Shown here piece by piece: positions 18,536 through 27,173 of a DNA stretch of 64,000 bases (its first letter is position 1; every line of letters begins with the position of its first letter). The stretch is from JANWXD01 sp035575135 (GTDB lineage Bacteria > Acidobacteriota > Terriglobia > Bryobacterales > Bryobacteraceae), in NCBI GenBank assembly GCA_035575135.1, contig DATLYE010000012.1:24042-88041 (forward strand), given 5' to 3'. A program made the translations under genes and the position numbers. The notes beneath the pieces were generated by a model. The model saw only the letters and a list, made by a program, of their open reading frames with translations, did not search any database and was not told where the DNA came from.

Positions 18536-19429
18536 TTAGCAATTGGCCTTCTCCACCGCGAACGCTTCGAGTTCCACTATGCGCTGCGTAATCCGCGGAT
18601 GCGTGCTGAACACTGTACTCAGGAAGGCAAACACACCGGACATGGCGCTTTCCTGCTCCTTCAGAACGTCCACGTTCACTGCAGCCGTCAGAGCGCGGCT
18701 CCCGCAAGCCAGTGCAGCCAGACCCCGCATCGCCGCCTCACTCCGACCCGCGAGCCATAAGCCCACGCGGTCGGCACTGAGCTCGCAGGCTCGCGCATAC
18801 GCCGGCCCAAGAAATGGGACAAATTTCGACGGCCACAGGAACAGGTTTCGCAAAGGACTCGTATGGCCGAGCGCGTGATGGCCAAGCTCATGTCCCAGCA
18901 CGAACCCAAGCGACGGGAGCCCGCTCGCTAGCGTGACGTCGACCAAATCCCCGAGCAAAAGCACATACTTGTCGCGAAGCATCCTCACCGCAATGGCGTT
19001 CATTGCACCGTTACCATTCACGATGAATACCTCGGGCACTCTGCTCATTCTGAGTCTCTCACAGTATGTCGTGAACAGCTGAAAAATCTCCGGGAACTGC
19101 CCGGGCCGGACCTGAATTGAGTTTCCCAAAAGCTGAGCGCGGTAAAGGCGGTCTACGATCCAGAGCGCGACTGCGACAGGAAGCACCACCCAGAAGAGCA
19201 GGAGTGCAATCCAGACGAACACCAGCCAAGCAAACACTGCTGCAGCCGCCGCGACCATAAAGTAAGCAGACTCTTTCGGGTGCCGCAGAGAGCTGATGGT
19301 CGGCAGCGCAGCTCCGGGCACCGCCTCCCCAGCCCCCCCGAATGAGAGCGCGCGCATTAGAGCGGCCCCGCAAGCACCGCAAAACGCGTCGCTCTCCATC
19401 ACAGGTTCGTTGCACTGGGGGCACTTCAT
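18536..19429 (-). CDS. M48 family metallopeptidase with N-terminal zinc ribbon
   Basis: The product has 297 residues. The zinc ribbon is cysteines 3, 6, 17 and 20. A hydrophobic hairpin spans about 56-93. An HtpX/Ste24-like M48 domain follows, with the metal-binding HELGHHALGH (180-189) and downstream ELSADRVG, whose glutamate (about 216) is the likely third ligand. The start at ATG 19429 is set by AGGAGG six bases upstream. The active site probably faces the cytoplasm, as in HtpX, but this is inferred. It is the fourth ribbon locus of the - strand run. Confidence 0.85.
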   Translation of the reverse strand: MKCPQCNEPVMESDAFCGACGAALMRALSFGGAGEAVPGAALPTISSLRHPKESAYFMVAAAAAVFAWLVFVWIALLLFWVVLPVAVALWIVDRLYRAQLLGNSIQVRPGQFPEIFQLFTTYCERLRMSRVPEVFIVNGNGAMNAIAVRMLRDKYVLLLGDLVDVTLASGLPSLGFVLGHELGHHALGHTSPLRNLFLWPSKFVPFLGPAYARACELSADRVGLWLAGRSEAAMRGLAALACGSRALTAAVNVDVLKEQESAMSGVFAFLSTVFSTHPRITQRIVELEAFAVEKANC

Positions 19430-19657
19430 CAATTCCTCCTCAGATCGAAACAAAACTTTAGATCCACACTAAACTTTCAGCAGGCCGGCAGCAGAATGCA
19501 AGTGCTGCTGCCAGGCATCTGTTCACACTAAGCATTGCCATCCCGTTAGCCGTTCCGCAACCAATGCACTTTTTCCCGCGCCTAACATATCCCTGCGACC
19601 ACTTCGCCGAGCGCTGATCCAACCGGACCCACCCGTCCGCGCCCTGTGCAGACTCAC

Positions 19658-19753
19658 TTTTGTCGTACAATTGTGTAAGAGTCGCTAGAAAACATTCCCT
19701 TAATGTTTTCGGCACGAACAGCCAAAACATTGATCGGCTTCTCGACCTCAACT
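19658..19753 (-). pseudogene. Duplicated C-terminal fragment of the 24571-25416 gene
   Basis: These 96 bases match 24575-24670 at 92 positions. Read on the - strand they encode KPINVLAVRAENIKGMF then SSDSYTIVRQK and a TGA stop, the same carboxy-terminus as the intact secreted protein (which has TVV in place of TIV). The signal peptide and the body of that protein are missing. The frame stays open upstream towards the lipoprotein gene, but no good start is seen. It is a remnant of a lost paralogue or of a local duplication. Confidence 0.7.
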
Positions 19754-19810
19754 CGGACGCTGGCAATGGCATCGCTATCGCTACAACACTTCCTTCTCAA
19801 TACGCGACAC

Positions 19811-20410
19811 TCAGTGGCGATATTTTTCCAACACGTAATCCATCGTCAGATTACCCACGCTCAACGTTCCCCGCACCTCTCCAACGCCTGGTGCAAAATA
19901 CATCGTCCCCCGCTCCACCATTGACTCCTTTTCTCTGTTCCAAGTGATTTTGAGACAATTCTCATGTTTTCGTTCCAACAGGTAAACCGTCTCGATCCCC
20001 TCGGCTCGGTACGACGTTTCTCCGTCGGGACAATCCGCCGTCCACGCGGCGCCAACGTGCAGCGGAAGGGGTATCTCCAAACACTCGGGCTTTTCTTTGT
20101 GTTCAGCGGACACCCGAAAGATCCCTTGTGAAGAGTATCGTAAGTAATGTGTGGTAGGATTCCAGCCAGGAATGCCTGACACAACAACAACAATCTTGTA
20201 GTATTCCTTGCCTTTAATTGTCTCCTCGCCGTCGACTTGGACCACCATCTTCCCTCTTTGAACGCCAACCATCGGCGCGAAGTACTGGACCGAATACTCA
20301 TAACGTGTCTCGGTGGAGGGTTCGGGAAAGTACTGTTGACCCTCCCACCTTGAGCAGCCCGCCACAGCGAGCAGCGTGATTGTGACTGTCGGGGCTGCCA
20401 ACCACCTCAC
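19811..20410 (-). CDS. Predicted lipoprotein
   Basis: The product has 199 residues. The N-terminus MRWLAAPTVTITLLAVAGC carries a lipobox (LAVAGC, cysteine at 19), predicting a lipid-anchored envelope protein. GTG 20410 is the start because AGGAGG lies 7 bases upstream; the longer in-frame ATG at 20452 has no such site. The mature part is beta-rich, for example YEYSVQYFAPMVGVQRGKM and RGTMYFAPGVGEVRG. The latter resembles the substrate-independent YFAPGVG motif seen in many Acidobacteria/Bacteroidetes secreted beta proteins. Function is unknown. Confidence 0.65.
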   Translation of the reverse strand: MRWLAAPTVTITLLAVAGCSRWEGQQYFPEPSTETRYEYSVQYFAPMVGVQRGKMVVQVDGEETIKGKEYYKIVVVVSGIPGWNPTTHYLRYSSQGIFRVSAEHKEKPECLEIPLPLHVGAAWTADCPDGETSYRAEGIETVYLLERKHENCLKITWNREKESMVERGTMYFAPGVGEVRGTLSVGNLTMDYVLEKYRH

Positions 20411-20539
20411 TGTCCATCCTCCTGATTGCCATCTAACAGCCGGCTCTTGCAATCATCGTCACACAGCACCGCGGAGAGGTTGCACACATCCGGCAAACGC
20501 GGGGCCGGCCTGCGAGCAATGTGTTCTCGGGCTGCATTG

Positions 20540-21436
20540 TCACTTCTGTGGTACCTCCGGTGGCGAGGGGACGTCGGCTCCCGGGGACACCGCCTCTAAC
20601 TTGTCAGCTTCCGAGCGGATTCTGTACCGGCGGATCTGAACGCCTTTCCGTTTTCCAGAACCAAAGTCTGCCTCCGCTATGAGGGCCGGGTCAGGTTCAG
20701 GAACAAAAAATGTAGTATCAACTGGCGTGATGAGTGCATAGGCTTTTCCACCGACAGGCCCGCACAGCTGGGAAACCCGTCCCCTCCCCGCGAGAACCGG
20801 CTGCAAAAGATGTCCCTCGGGGACGTAAGCGGCGACACGGTAGCCCGTCGGCAACGCGAGATCAGCGCACTCCAAGCTGCGGTAAAGGCTCACTCGGACC
20901 TCCCGTTTGCTTTCCAATGTCCATGCTTTCACCCAACGGGACCACGGTTCGAAGCCAGGCGCCCGGACTGTCACCATGTGAAGCCCCCGTGACAACCTCA
21001 GCCTGACCACCTCATCCGAACTCCTGCCGGCACCATTCGTCTTGCCGTCAACCAGCAGTTCTGCGTTCTGCGGTACTCCCAGAAGAACGACCTCGAATCC
21101 GTACTGGCTCCAAAGGACCCACGCAACGAACCACGCCATAGCGAGCACCCCGCACACCCCCTCCGGCCATCCAAACCTGTGTTTCACTGTCCGCCGCCCC
21201 GTAGCGACGTCAGCCCCGCAGTGCTCGCAGAAACGACTGCCGGAATCTACCAGATGGTCGCATCTGGCGCAAAGGCCTAGGACGCCTTGACTTGCAAATG
21301 CTTCCGGTGACGTCGCACTGTCAAGGCCTTTCCGGTCAATGCTAGCAGCGGTCACGGACGGTAGTCGTGCGCCACACATTTTACAAAATGAAAACTCGTG
21401 GTCTTGGCGTGTATTGCAAGACGAACAGATCCGCAC
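20540..21436 (-). CDS. Double zinc-ribbon membrane protein with PEGA-like domain
   Basis: The product has 298 residues. Two zinc ribbons (cysteines 4, 7, 18, 21 and 56, 59, 70, 73) share the same spacing. One membrane segment spans about 91-110. A PEGA-like beta domain follows (about 113-185: NAELLVDGKTNGAG, LSRGLHMVTVRAPGFEPW). PEGA domains are extracytoplasmic and often bind surface polymers. The C-terminal 110 residues are unrecognised. Start GTG 21436 has AAGGAG 8 bases upstream, overlapping the end of the previous gene. Confidence 0.75.
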   Translation of the reverse strand: MRICSSCNTRQDHEFSFCKMCGARLPSVTAASIDRKGLDSATSPEAFASQGVLGLCARCDHLVDSGSRFCEHCGADVATGRRTVKHRFGWPEGVCGVLAMAWFVAWVLWSQYGFEVVLLGVPQNAELLVDGKTNGAGRSSDEVVRLRLSRGLHMVTVRAPGFEPWSRWVKAWTLESKREVRVSLYRSLECADLALPTGYRVAAYVPEGHLLQPVLAGRGRVSQLCGPVGGKAYALITPVDTTFFVPEPDPALIAEADFGSGKRKGVQIRRYRIRSEADKLEAVSPGADVPSPPEVPQK

Positions 21437-21439
21437 TAC

Positions 21440-23248
21440 CTAGTCTCCTTCAACAAGAAAGCTCACTCGCCACTGACCGTTAATCTTCTTGAATCCAATG
21501 CGCTTACCGAACTCCGTGTACAGCGCGTCCGTCTTCACCCAGCCACGCCTTCCATCCATCGTGACAACATATGCATATCGCGGGGTAAACGTCGCTGATT
21601 GAAACCCCTTTGCCCATTCGCCCCCTTGAACGATCACCGGCTCGTCATTAACTACAGCGATAGCCCTCGCATCGTCCGTCGGCGCCGCCTTCACAAGTAC
21701 GCGCTCGCCGTTGATCCAACCTATGGTCCCCGGTGCTCCGGCAAACAAGGCGACAAAACCCAAGTCGAGCCCGTTGAACTTGTGCCAGGCCGCAGGGCCC
21801 ACAAATTCAGCGACAGAACTTGCACGGTCTAACACGTACCAGCCGCCCCGAAGCAATTTCTCAGTTTCTCGCCAGAACTTCGAATTGGGGTCATCCAACT
21901 CGTAGACTTGCCGAAAAACCTCCCGACCGCAGCAAGGGTCCCCGAAACCCGACCGCACATCTGGAGCCAGCAAGGCAACCACCCCAGACACCGATTTTCG
22001 TCGGACAGCTTCGGCAAACTGGTCTCGAGCGCGAGATAGCTCCGGATCCAGCACCGCAATGTCCACGGAGGAAACGGTCTTAGGGCCGGCGGGTAGCAAT
22101 AACGTTCGGAGTTCACGGCCCGAAAAAAACAGAACTCGGATCCGCGGATCAAGAAAGCCCTCTAGTTCCCACCCAATAACCGTGGGAATTACTTTGGATC
22201 TGACCAAAACACTGAAGCTATCTAGAACAGCGAGTCCTGCGTCTGTAACGAGCTCCGCGGCGTACGACCGCCGCAGCGCATCCACCGCAGTCCCACGAAG
22301 AATTGTTGATTTTAGTCGTTTATTGTTATCACGGACAATCAGCAATAGTCGGAGTTCGGTGTCCCCGTGAACGAACTGAAGCAGTGGGCGACCCTCGTCC
22401 TTGGCCTGAATGAGAGTGCTCGCTTTGCCGTTCTCGACCACATGATAGCCCTGTTCGCGACGCTCCAGCCAGGCAATGCGCCCGCTCACATTCCCAAGGG
22501 CGATGCTGACCGGCATAGTCTGAAGCGGTCGTGGCTCCCCGTTCACAATCAGCCATGGCTGCCCCCCCGACTCACCGGCCCAAGCGGCTGCTGTGCCGAC
22601 CAGATTCACGGAAAGACAACAGACCGAATCGTACCACTGATATCGCCTTTGGCCATCAACGACCGTATACCTGCCACGGGCTTTCGCGATATATACGCAA
22701 CGGTTCCCATAGTGGGAGCAACGGGCGTAGGGGATTTCGTCCCATTCAGGACCAGCTTCGCCGTTGACCCAAGCCCGCCATGCTTCCCCCGTGCGTGCCA
22801 CGTAGAAAACCGTGCCGTCACCGGTTACATCGAAATGCCGCAACTCTTCGACCAGAGGACCCACCCTCGCGTTCTCGATGACACGTAGGCCTTTCGGGGT
22901 CCGCGCAACGACCGCCCAGATCCTGCCATCTTCGCTTCCATCATAGTCGACAATGCGCGGTACACACTGCAAAATACGCTTGCCCTGCAGCAAACACTGA
23001 GTATCACCGCGGCGTCCTACGTACAAGCCGCCCGTGTAGACATAGGGCCAGACCTTGCTTAAGCCAACAGCTTCATATGCCTCAACCGTCACCCCTTCGG
23101 GCACCTCCGCGTACACCGCGCCGTTCGACGGATTGAGCGGATTAAAGGGGAGTCGGCTCCTTTCCCGCCACAGCCCGACTACCACCGCGACGGAGAAAAT
23201 TATCAAAGCCGACCCCATCCATCCCCACAACGGCGCCCGGCCCACCAT
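21440..23248 (-). CDS. Membrane-anchored extracytoplasmic protein with C-terminal SH3-like domain
   Basis: From ATG 23248 the product has 602 residues. It opens with a membrane segment (GSALIIFSVAVVVGLW), then about 450 unrecognised residues rich in short beta strands. It ends in a region like bacterial SH3 domains (VNDEPVIV ... DGRRGWVKTDALY). The frame stays open upstream to 23413, but that stretch reads as out-of-frame zinc ribbon. The real ribbons lie in the overlapping -1 frame at 23203-23430. The natural protein is therefore probably double ribbon + membrane segment + this part, split by an apparent -1 frameshift. Confidence 0.65.
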   Translation of the reverse strand: MVGRAPLWGWMGSALIIFSVAVVVGLWRERSRLPFNPLNPSNGAVYAEVPEGVTVEAYEAVGLSKVWPYVYTGGLYVGRRGDTQCLLQGKRILQCVPRIVDYDGSEDGRIWAVVARTPKGLRVIENARVGPLVEELRHFDVTGDGTVFYVARTGEAWRAWVNGEAGPEWDEIPYARCSHYGNRCVYIAKARGRYTVVDGQRRYQWYDSVCCLSVNLVGTAAAWAGESGGQPWLIVNGEPRPLQTMPVSIALGNVSGRIAWLERREQGYHVVENGKASTLIQAKDEGRPLLQFVHGDTELRLLLIVRDNNKRLKSTILRGTAVDALRRSYAAELVTDAGLAVLDSFSVLVRSKVIPTVIGWELEGFLDPRIRVLFFSGRELRTLLLPAGPKTVSSVDIAVLDPELSRARDQFAEAVRRKSVSGVVALLAPDVRSGFGDPCCGREVFRQVYELDDPNSKFWRETEKLLRGGWYVLDRASSVAEFVGPAAWHKFNGLDLGFVALFAGAPGTIGWINGERVLVKAAPTDDARAIAVVNDEPVIVQGGEWAKGFQSATFTPRYAYVVTMDGRRGWVKTDALYTEFGKRIGFKKINGQWRVSFLVEGD

Positions 23249-23430
23249 GCGCGGCAGTCGGCTCCGCACTTCCCGCACCACTTCGCCGTTTGCCTCACCG
23301 CGGTGCCACATCGCCCGCATGACCGGGTCATTGCGCGCTTCCGCCCGAGCTGCCCCAAAGAAGAACCGCAAAATGCACAGTAGGACGCCCCTGACTTGGC
23401 GGCACGTCCGCACCTTGGACAGCTTTCCAC
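23203..23430 (-). CDS. Double zinc-ribbon reading frame, apparent N-terminus of the 21440-23248 protein
   Basis: This is a 75-residue frame with two zinc ribbons (cysteines 4, 7, 18, 21 and 38, 41, 52, 55), the same spacing as in the neighbouring genes. GTG 23430 (or TTG 23436) lies just after the TAA stop of the upstream gene. After the last ribbon the frame runs into GWGRL and stops, whereas the -1 frame continues straight into a membrane segment. Either a 1-base indel, recoding, or two separately translated overlapping proteins could explain it. I see no classical slippery heptamer. Confidence 0.55.
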   Translation of the reverse strand: MESCPRCGRAAKSGASYCAFCGSSLGQLGRKRAMTRSCGRCGTAVRQTAKWCGKCGADCRAWWAGRRCGDGWGRL

Positions 23431-23437
23431 TACCAAC

Positions 23438-24082
23438 TTACTCTCTCTGTTCCGCCTGAATGCTCTGCTGCAAAGCACCTGCCGATCTTTGCAGCTCCAG
23501 CAGCACCAAGATCCAAAACGCAAACAGAAGCAAAACACCCAAAATCCATCCGAAAGACACCCTTATTTCGCCGCTCCCCACTGCAAACATGCCCAATAAC
23601 AGCAATAAGAGTTTCGCACCGTTCACAGGAAAGAACCACAGCCTAAAGACTCTCGGCGACCACGGCTTCTCGGTTGCGAAGCCGAACACCAACATAAGGC
23701 ACAACGCAAGATCGACGACTGCAACGATCCACAACAGAGCAGCGACCACAACCAGTTGCCCGCCGGCCTGCCCTGAGCCGCCAATGGCACCAGCCAGAGT
23801 TCCCAAAGCCATCGTACCAGCGGAAGCGCTTACCCACAATACAGAAGCGAAAGGCACTTCTAAGGCTGCGCATACAGCGCAAATCAACTGAGCCGTTGCA
23901 GCTCTAATGCTCGGAGCAAGGCCGGCAAGTAGTTGCGCGGAATAGCCGCTCACAAAGCTCGGCACCGTGCTCATGTGTCCGGCCGCCCCGCGCACCGCGC
24001 CGGACGCAGGACTTCCACAACTGGGACAAAATACCGTGTCCGCGTCGATCCGTATCCCACAGTTACTACAGAAGTTCGGCAT
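23438..24082 (-). CDS. Zinc-ribbon polytopic membrane protein
   Basis: The product has 214 residues. MPNFCSNCG opens a zinc ribbon (cysteines 5, 8, 19 and 22). About four hydrophobic segments follow, including LVVVAALLWIVAVVDLALCL, LLLLLLGMFAVGS and ILGVLLLFAFWILVLLEL. ATG 24082 is chosen over ATG 24091 because AGGAGG is 9 bases from the former and abuts the latter. There is no recognisable extracytoplasmic domain, unlike its ribbon neighbours. Its stop codon lies within a few bases of the next ribbon frame, so the two are probably coupled. Function is unknown. Confidence 0.7.
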   Translation of the reverse strand: MPNFCSNCGIRIDADTVFCPSCGSPASGAVRGAAGHMSTVPSFVSGYSAQLLAGLAPSIRAATAQLICAVCAALEVPFASVLWVSASAGTMALGTLAGAIGGSGQAGGQLVVVAALLWIVAVVDLALCLMLVFGFATEKPWSPRVFRLWFFPVNGAKLLLLLLGMFAVGSGEIRVSFGWILGVLLLFAFWILVLLELQRSAGALQQSIQAEQRE

Positions 24083-24570
24083 CTGCTGCATCCTCCTCGC
24101 GTGAATCAGCTGTGGACATTCGGAGTGCGCACTCCATACACAGTGTTGGTCATTCTCCCATCTCGCTCCTAGCGTCCACCACCACCATTCTGCGTAATCG
24201 TGAGCTTTGCAAAGCGACAGGCCGATCCGACCACCCGTACGAATCGCAACCCACCCGCCTGCAGCTCTCTCGCCATGTCGGCCAACCTGTTGTCAGCCGT
24301 CGATTAAATCTTGTGCGTCTCACGCCTCGGAACGCTTGCCTCCGGGAGCGTTTGCAACTCCCGTGGTTTTACCCCCACTGTGCTCGCAACGTTCTCACCC
24401 GCGGGGTTGACCTCGAACAGTGGGTAGCTGTGTTTTTCCCTTGGTCCCGCGGGGGAACGACATCACCTTGCGGTACTAGCCGCCGATGAGCAGCCGTGGA
24501 CCACATGGCGCAGGCTGTGTTCTCTATTTCGTCCCTACCGTACCCTCCTTCATGATGCCGCTAAATATGC
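24083..24570. other. Gap of about 490 bases without an intact gene
   Basis: This stretch separates the ribbon genes from the secreted-protein and M48-TPR pair. Its main content is the decayed frame at 24169-24462. The remainder holds the Shine-Dalgarno for the 24082 start and probably that gene's promoter, but no convincing -35/-10 pair was identified. Confidence 0.5.
24169..24462 (-). pseudogene. Possible decayed reading frame
   Basis: A 98-codon frame is interrupted once, by TAA at 24304-24306. Both halves look protein-like: YPLFEVNPAGENVAST and VKPRELQTLPEASVPRR before the stop, LADMARELQAGGLRF and ACRFAKLTITQNG after it. It is preceded directly by a TGA, and no N-terminal part is found. 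I recognise no family. It may be a degraded gene or chance; the evidence is compositional only. Confidence 0.3.
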
Positions 24571-25416
24571 TTATTTTTGTCGTACCACAGTGTAAGAGTC
24601 GCTAGAAAACATTCCCTTAATGTTTTCGGCACGAACAGCCAAAACATTGATCGGCTTCTTGACCTCAACTGGTACGCTGATCGACACGCGATGGCCGTCT
24701 CCCGTGACGGCTCCGGGCAGACGGCGGGCTGTCCTGAACCCGCCGCGTTTCCGGACCGGCGTGCCAAACTCGAACACGATCGTTTCGACCTCCTTTCCGT
24801 TTACCTCCAGCACGACTTCTCGCAGGCCGTAATCGTCCGATATTTCAGCCTCAAAACTTATCACCTGTGCGGTGATGGTACTCTGATCTGGCGCGATCCG
24901 CCGAATTCGCGGAGCCGTAAACGCAGGAGGAGCCTCAACCTCCACACGGGTAGCTTCGCGGCGCTGTGCCCTCAGTTGCGGCTGTGCCAAGGCTCGGTCG
25001 ACGCGGACCCAAAATTCGCCAACGTACCGGTTCCGTTGGGCATCCAGCGCCTCGAACGACAACGCGTTATCCCTTTCGGGTTGTAATCGGAATATCGGGT
25101 GGGTGACCCGCGACAGGTCCAGAATCACCCGCAGACCTTTGGGAAGAGGATTGAGCGAGACGAACCCAAGCACGGATTCTCCATTCAGCGCGAGTCGCAC
25201 GGTTGCCAGATCAATGTCGCTGCGTGCCTCCTGTAGTACGACTTCAAGTCGCACATCGTCTGCCGGAACCGTGACCGCACTGAAGTTCTCAAATTTCGCA
25301 TCGCCATAATCCGGCGTCAGCAGAACAATAGCAGGCGCTCTGGCCATTGGCCCCTGACCGGTGCCTGCAACCGACGCAAGAAGCAGTAGGGCAATGCCGA
25401 CTCTGTTTTTCTTCAT
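24571..25416 (-). CDS. Secreted protein of unknown function
   Basis: The product has 281 residues. A signal peptide (KKNRVGIALLLLASVAGTG) starts at ATG 25416; the longer in-frame extension overlaps the upstream protease gene and lacks coding character. The mature part looks like two Ig-like beta units: DVRLEVVLQEARSDIDLATV, then TAQVISFEAEISDDYGLREV followed by VLEVNGKEVETIVFEFG. The second resembles the ISDDYGL/LNG pattern of bacterial Ig-fold modules. It lies 16 bases after the M48-TPR gene, so the two are likely cotranscribed. Its last 96 bases are duplicated at 19658. Confidence 0.7.
   Translation of the reverse strand: MKKNRVGIALLLLASVAGTGQGPMARAPAIVLLTPDYGDAKFENFSAVTVPADDVRLEVVLQEARSDIDLATVRLALNGESVLGFVSLNPLPKGLRVILDLSRVTHPIFRLQPERDNALSFEALDAQRNRYVGEFWVRVDRALAQPQLRAQRREATRVEVEAPPAFTAPRIRRIAPDQSTITAQVISFEAEISDDYGLREVVLEVNGKEVETIVFEFGTPVRKRGGFRTARRLPGAVTGDGHRVSISVPVEVKKPINVLAVRAENIKGMFSSDSYTVVRQK
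24575..24670 (-). repeat. Second copy of the 96-base repeat (in the intact gene)
   Basis: This is the 3-prime end of the intact secreted-protein gene and the partner of 19658-19753. Only four bases differ, three of them clustered near the stop codon. Similarity stops abruptly at both ends. The two copies are direct repeats about 4.9 kb apart and flank the central zinc-ribbon genes. Confidence 0.8.
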
Positions 25417-25432
25417 CCGCCGCAACAACTCC

Positions 25433-26890
25433 CTATCGAGGCTTTGCCCCCCTCGATTTCTTTTGTCCGCTCGGTGCGGAAGGAGACGGAGGCGCAACCT
25501 CCCCCACCGCAGCCGCACTACCGGCCGTGCTAGTCGTCGGCACCTCTTCCCCGCCCGTACCTCTTTCCCTTGCCACACTCTCTTCACTGCCACCCGCGAC
25601 ACGTTCCGGAACTTCGATCAGTAACTGCCGCGGCACCTCTGGAGCCGTCCACTTGCTGTCACCGAACATAAGCAGGTAGTCGTAGATCTGAGCCAAATCA
25701 GGCGGGTGTCTTCTGTAATGGGCTACGTACCCCGCCACATACTTGCGCAGGCTTTCCGCGGCTCTCGTGCTATCGCCTGCACGCGTGGCGAGCATCAGTC
25801 CTAGGTCACGGTGAATCTCCGGGTACAATGCGCGTTCGTCAGCCTGCACCGCACGTTCGAGGAACTCCAGGCTCCGCCGCTTGTCTTCTTCAGTCCGCGC
25901 CACGAGCCGATAAATTCGCCCCAGATGCCACAGTGTCTTGGGATCGCGCGGTCTCACATCCACAATCGATTCCAGTCTTTCTTTGGCAAGATCATACCGA
26001 TCGTATACCTCGGCAAGTCGAATTGCGGTGTCGCGAACCATGCCGGATGCAAAGAACCGAAACTGTCCCGTAGACACCGTCAATTTGCCTTCGCCGCGAA
26101 ACTTGTTATAGTCCTGCGCAAGATCGCCGGCAAGTAATTTCTCGATATTGCGGGCTCTGTCCTTGTTGAGGGAGTGTGTCCCAAAGAGCAAATTACTCAA
26201 CCTGCCTTGCTCGCCGAACTGCGTCGTCAGTTTGTCAAAAAACTGCACTGCGGTCCGAGGATCGAATCCGCGGAACATCGCATATCGACACCCGGCAAGG
26301 TCAGCTTCGTCTTCCTGTTTTCTGCTGAACGCAGCGCTTTGGACCGCCATAGTCAAGGACATTGCAAGATCGGCGGCCTCTTTACTCTTGGTCAAACCTC
26401 CCACCACTCCGCCAACCAGTGCACCAAGGAGCCCCCGCTTCAAGGACGTAGCGGCGCGGATTGCCTCCACGGTGTGGTTCTCGACCACGTGGGCTATCTC
26501 ATGGCCGAGGATTGTAGCAAGCTGCGCTTCGTTATCGACGAAGGCCAGCAAACCCGAGTGGATGAAGATCCTTCCGTCCGGAAGAGCAACCGCGTTGGGA
26601 ATGGGATCGTCAATCACGCGGAAGGAGAATAACACGCCGGCCGGAAGCTCCTTTGGTACGAGCGACTGTCCGAGTTCGTTGACATAGCCCTGAAGCAGGT
26701 CGTCTTGATAATATTTCTTGCGGTACTCAAGCGCCGTCTGGTCAACGGCCTGCTGCAGCTCGGGATCGAGCTGCACTCGTTGATCGGACCCTCTCCCGTC
26801 TTTGCGATCGGCACTGGACGCCTCTGCGGTCACCAATAAGCATCCTGTCATGACGATGACAAGGAGGTGACGGTAGTCCCTGGTTTTCAT
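25433..26890 (-). CDS. M48 family metallopeptidase with TPR region (BepA/LoiP-like)
   Basis: The product has 485 residues. A signal peptide (about 1-27) is followed by an M48 catalytic domain with the helix HEIAHVVENH (130-139) and the downstream QEDEADLAG (192-200) carrying the third zinc ligand. About 130 residues of TPR-like helices come next (RLAEVYDRYDLAKERLESI, TLWHLGRIYRLV). A low-complexity Ser/Thr/Pro tail ends in a basic patch. BepA-type enzymes degrade or help fold outer-membrane proteins in the periplasm. It is the first gene of the - strand run. Confidence 0.9.
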   Translation of the reverse strand: MKTRDYRHLLVIVMTGCLLVTAEASSADRKDGRGSDQRVQLDPELQQAVDQTALEYRKKYYQDDLLQGYVNELGQSLVPKELPAGVLFSFRVIDDPIPNAVALPDGRIFIHSGLLAFVDNEAQLATILGHEIAHVVENHTVEAIRAATSLKRGLLGALVGGVVGGLTKSKEAADLAMSLTMAVQSAAFSRKQEDEADLAGCRYAMFRGFDPRTAVQFFDKLTTQFGEQGRLSNLLFGTHSLNKDRARNIEKLLAGDLAQDYNKFRGEGKLTVSTGQFRFFASGMVRDTAIRLAEVYDRYDLAKERLESIVDVRPRDPKTLWHLGRIYRLVARTEEDKRRSLEFLERAVQADERALYPEIHRDLGLMLATRAGDSTRAAESLRKYVAGYVAHYRRHPPDLAQIYDYLLMFGDSKWTAPEVPRQLLIEVPERVAGGSEESVARERGTGGEEVPTTSTAGSAAAVGEVAPPSPSAPSGQKKSRGAKPR

Positions 26891-27173
26891 GGTTCTCTCC
26901 CCTTGCGAATTTTGACCCGCATAAGACCGAACTCGTAAAGTAACCCTGGCAATCTAGCCACCACCAGTGAGTGGACAAGGAGCAAGCTCCGGAAGCACCT
27001 GTGCACGGTTGCTTGATGCCTCAGACCTCCTTACCGAACAGGATCGGCGGGGCGGCACCTTGACGGCATCTCACCCTCCGTTTATGATATCCACTACGGT
27101 TACAAATTCGCCTCCGGGCAGCAGCGGACAGGGAGCGGTCAGGAACGGGCGGACGCGCGGACAGCGGTAGTCG
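26891..27173. promoter_or_regulatory. Divergent intergenic region
   Basis: These 283 bases separate the - strand M48-TPR gene from the + strand HTH-membrane regulator gene. Both promoters must lie here. A purine-rich AGGGGAGAG sits just upstream of the 26890 start. No clear operator repeat was found by eye. Confidence 0.4.

Noticed and set aside
19454..19657. Small - strand open frame downstream of the duplicated fragment
   Set aside because: It runs in another frame than the fragment, has no family features and no ribosome binding site.
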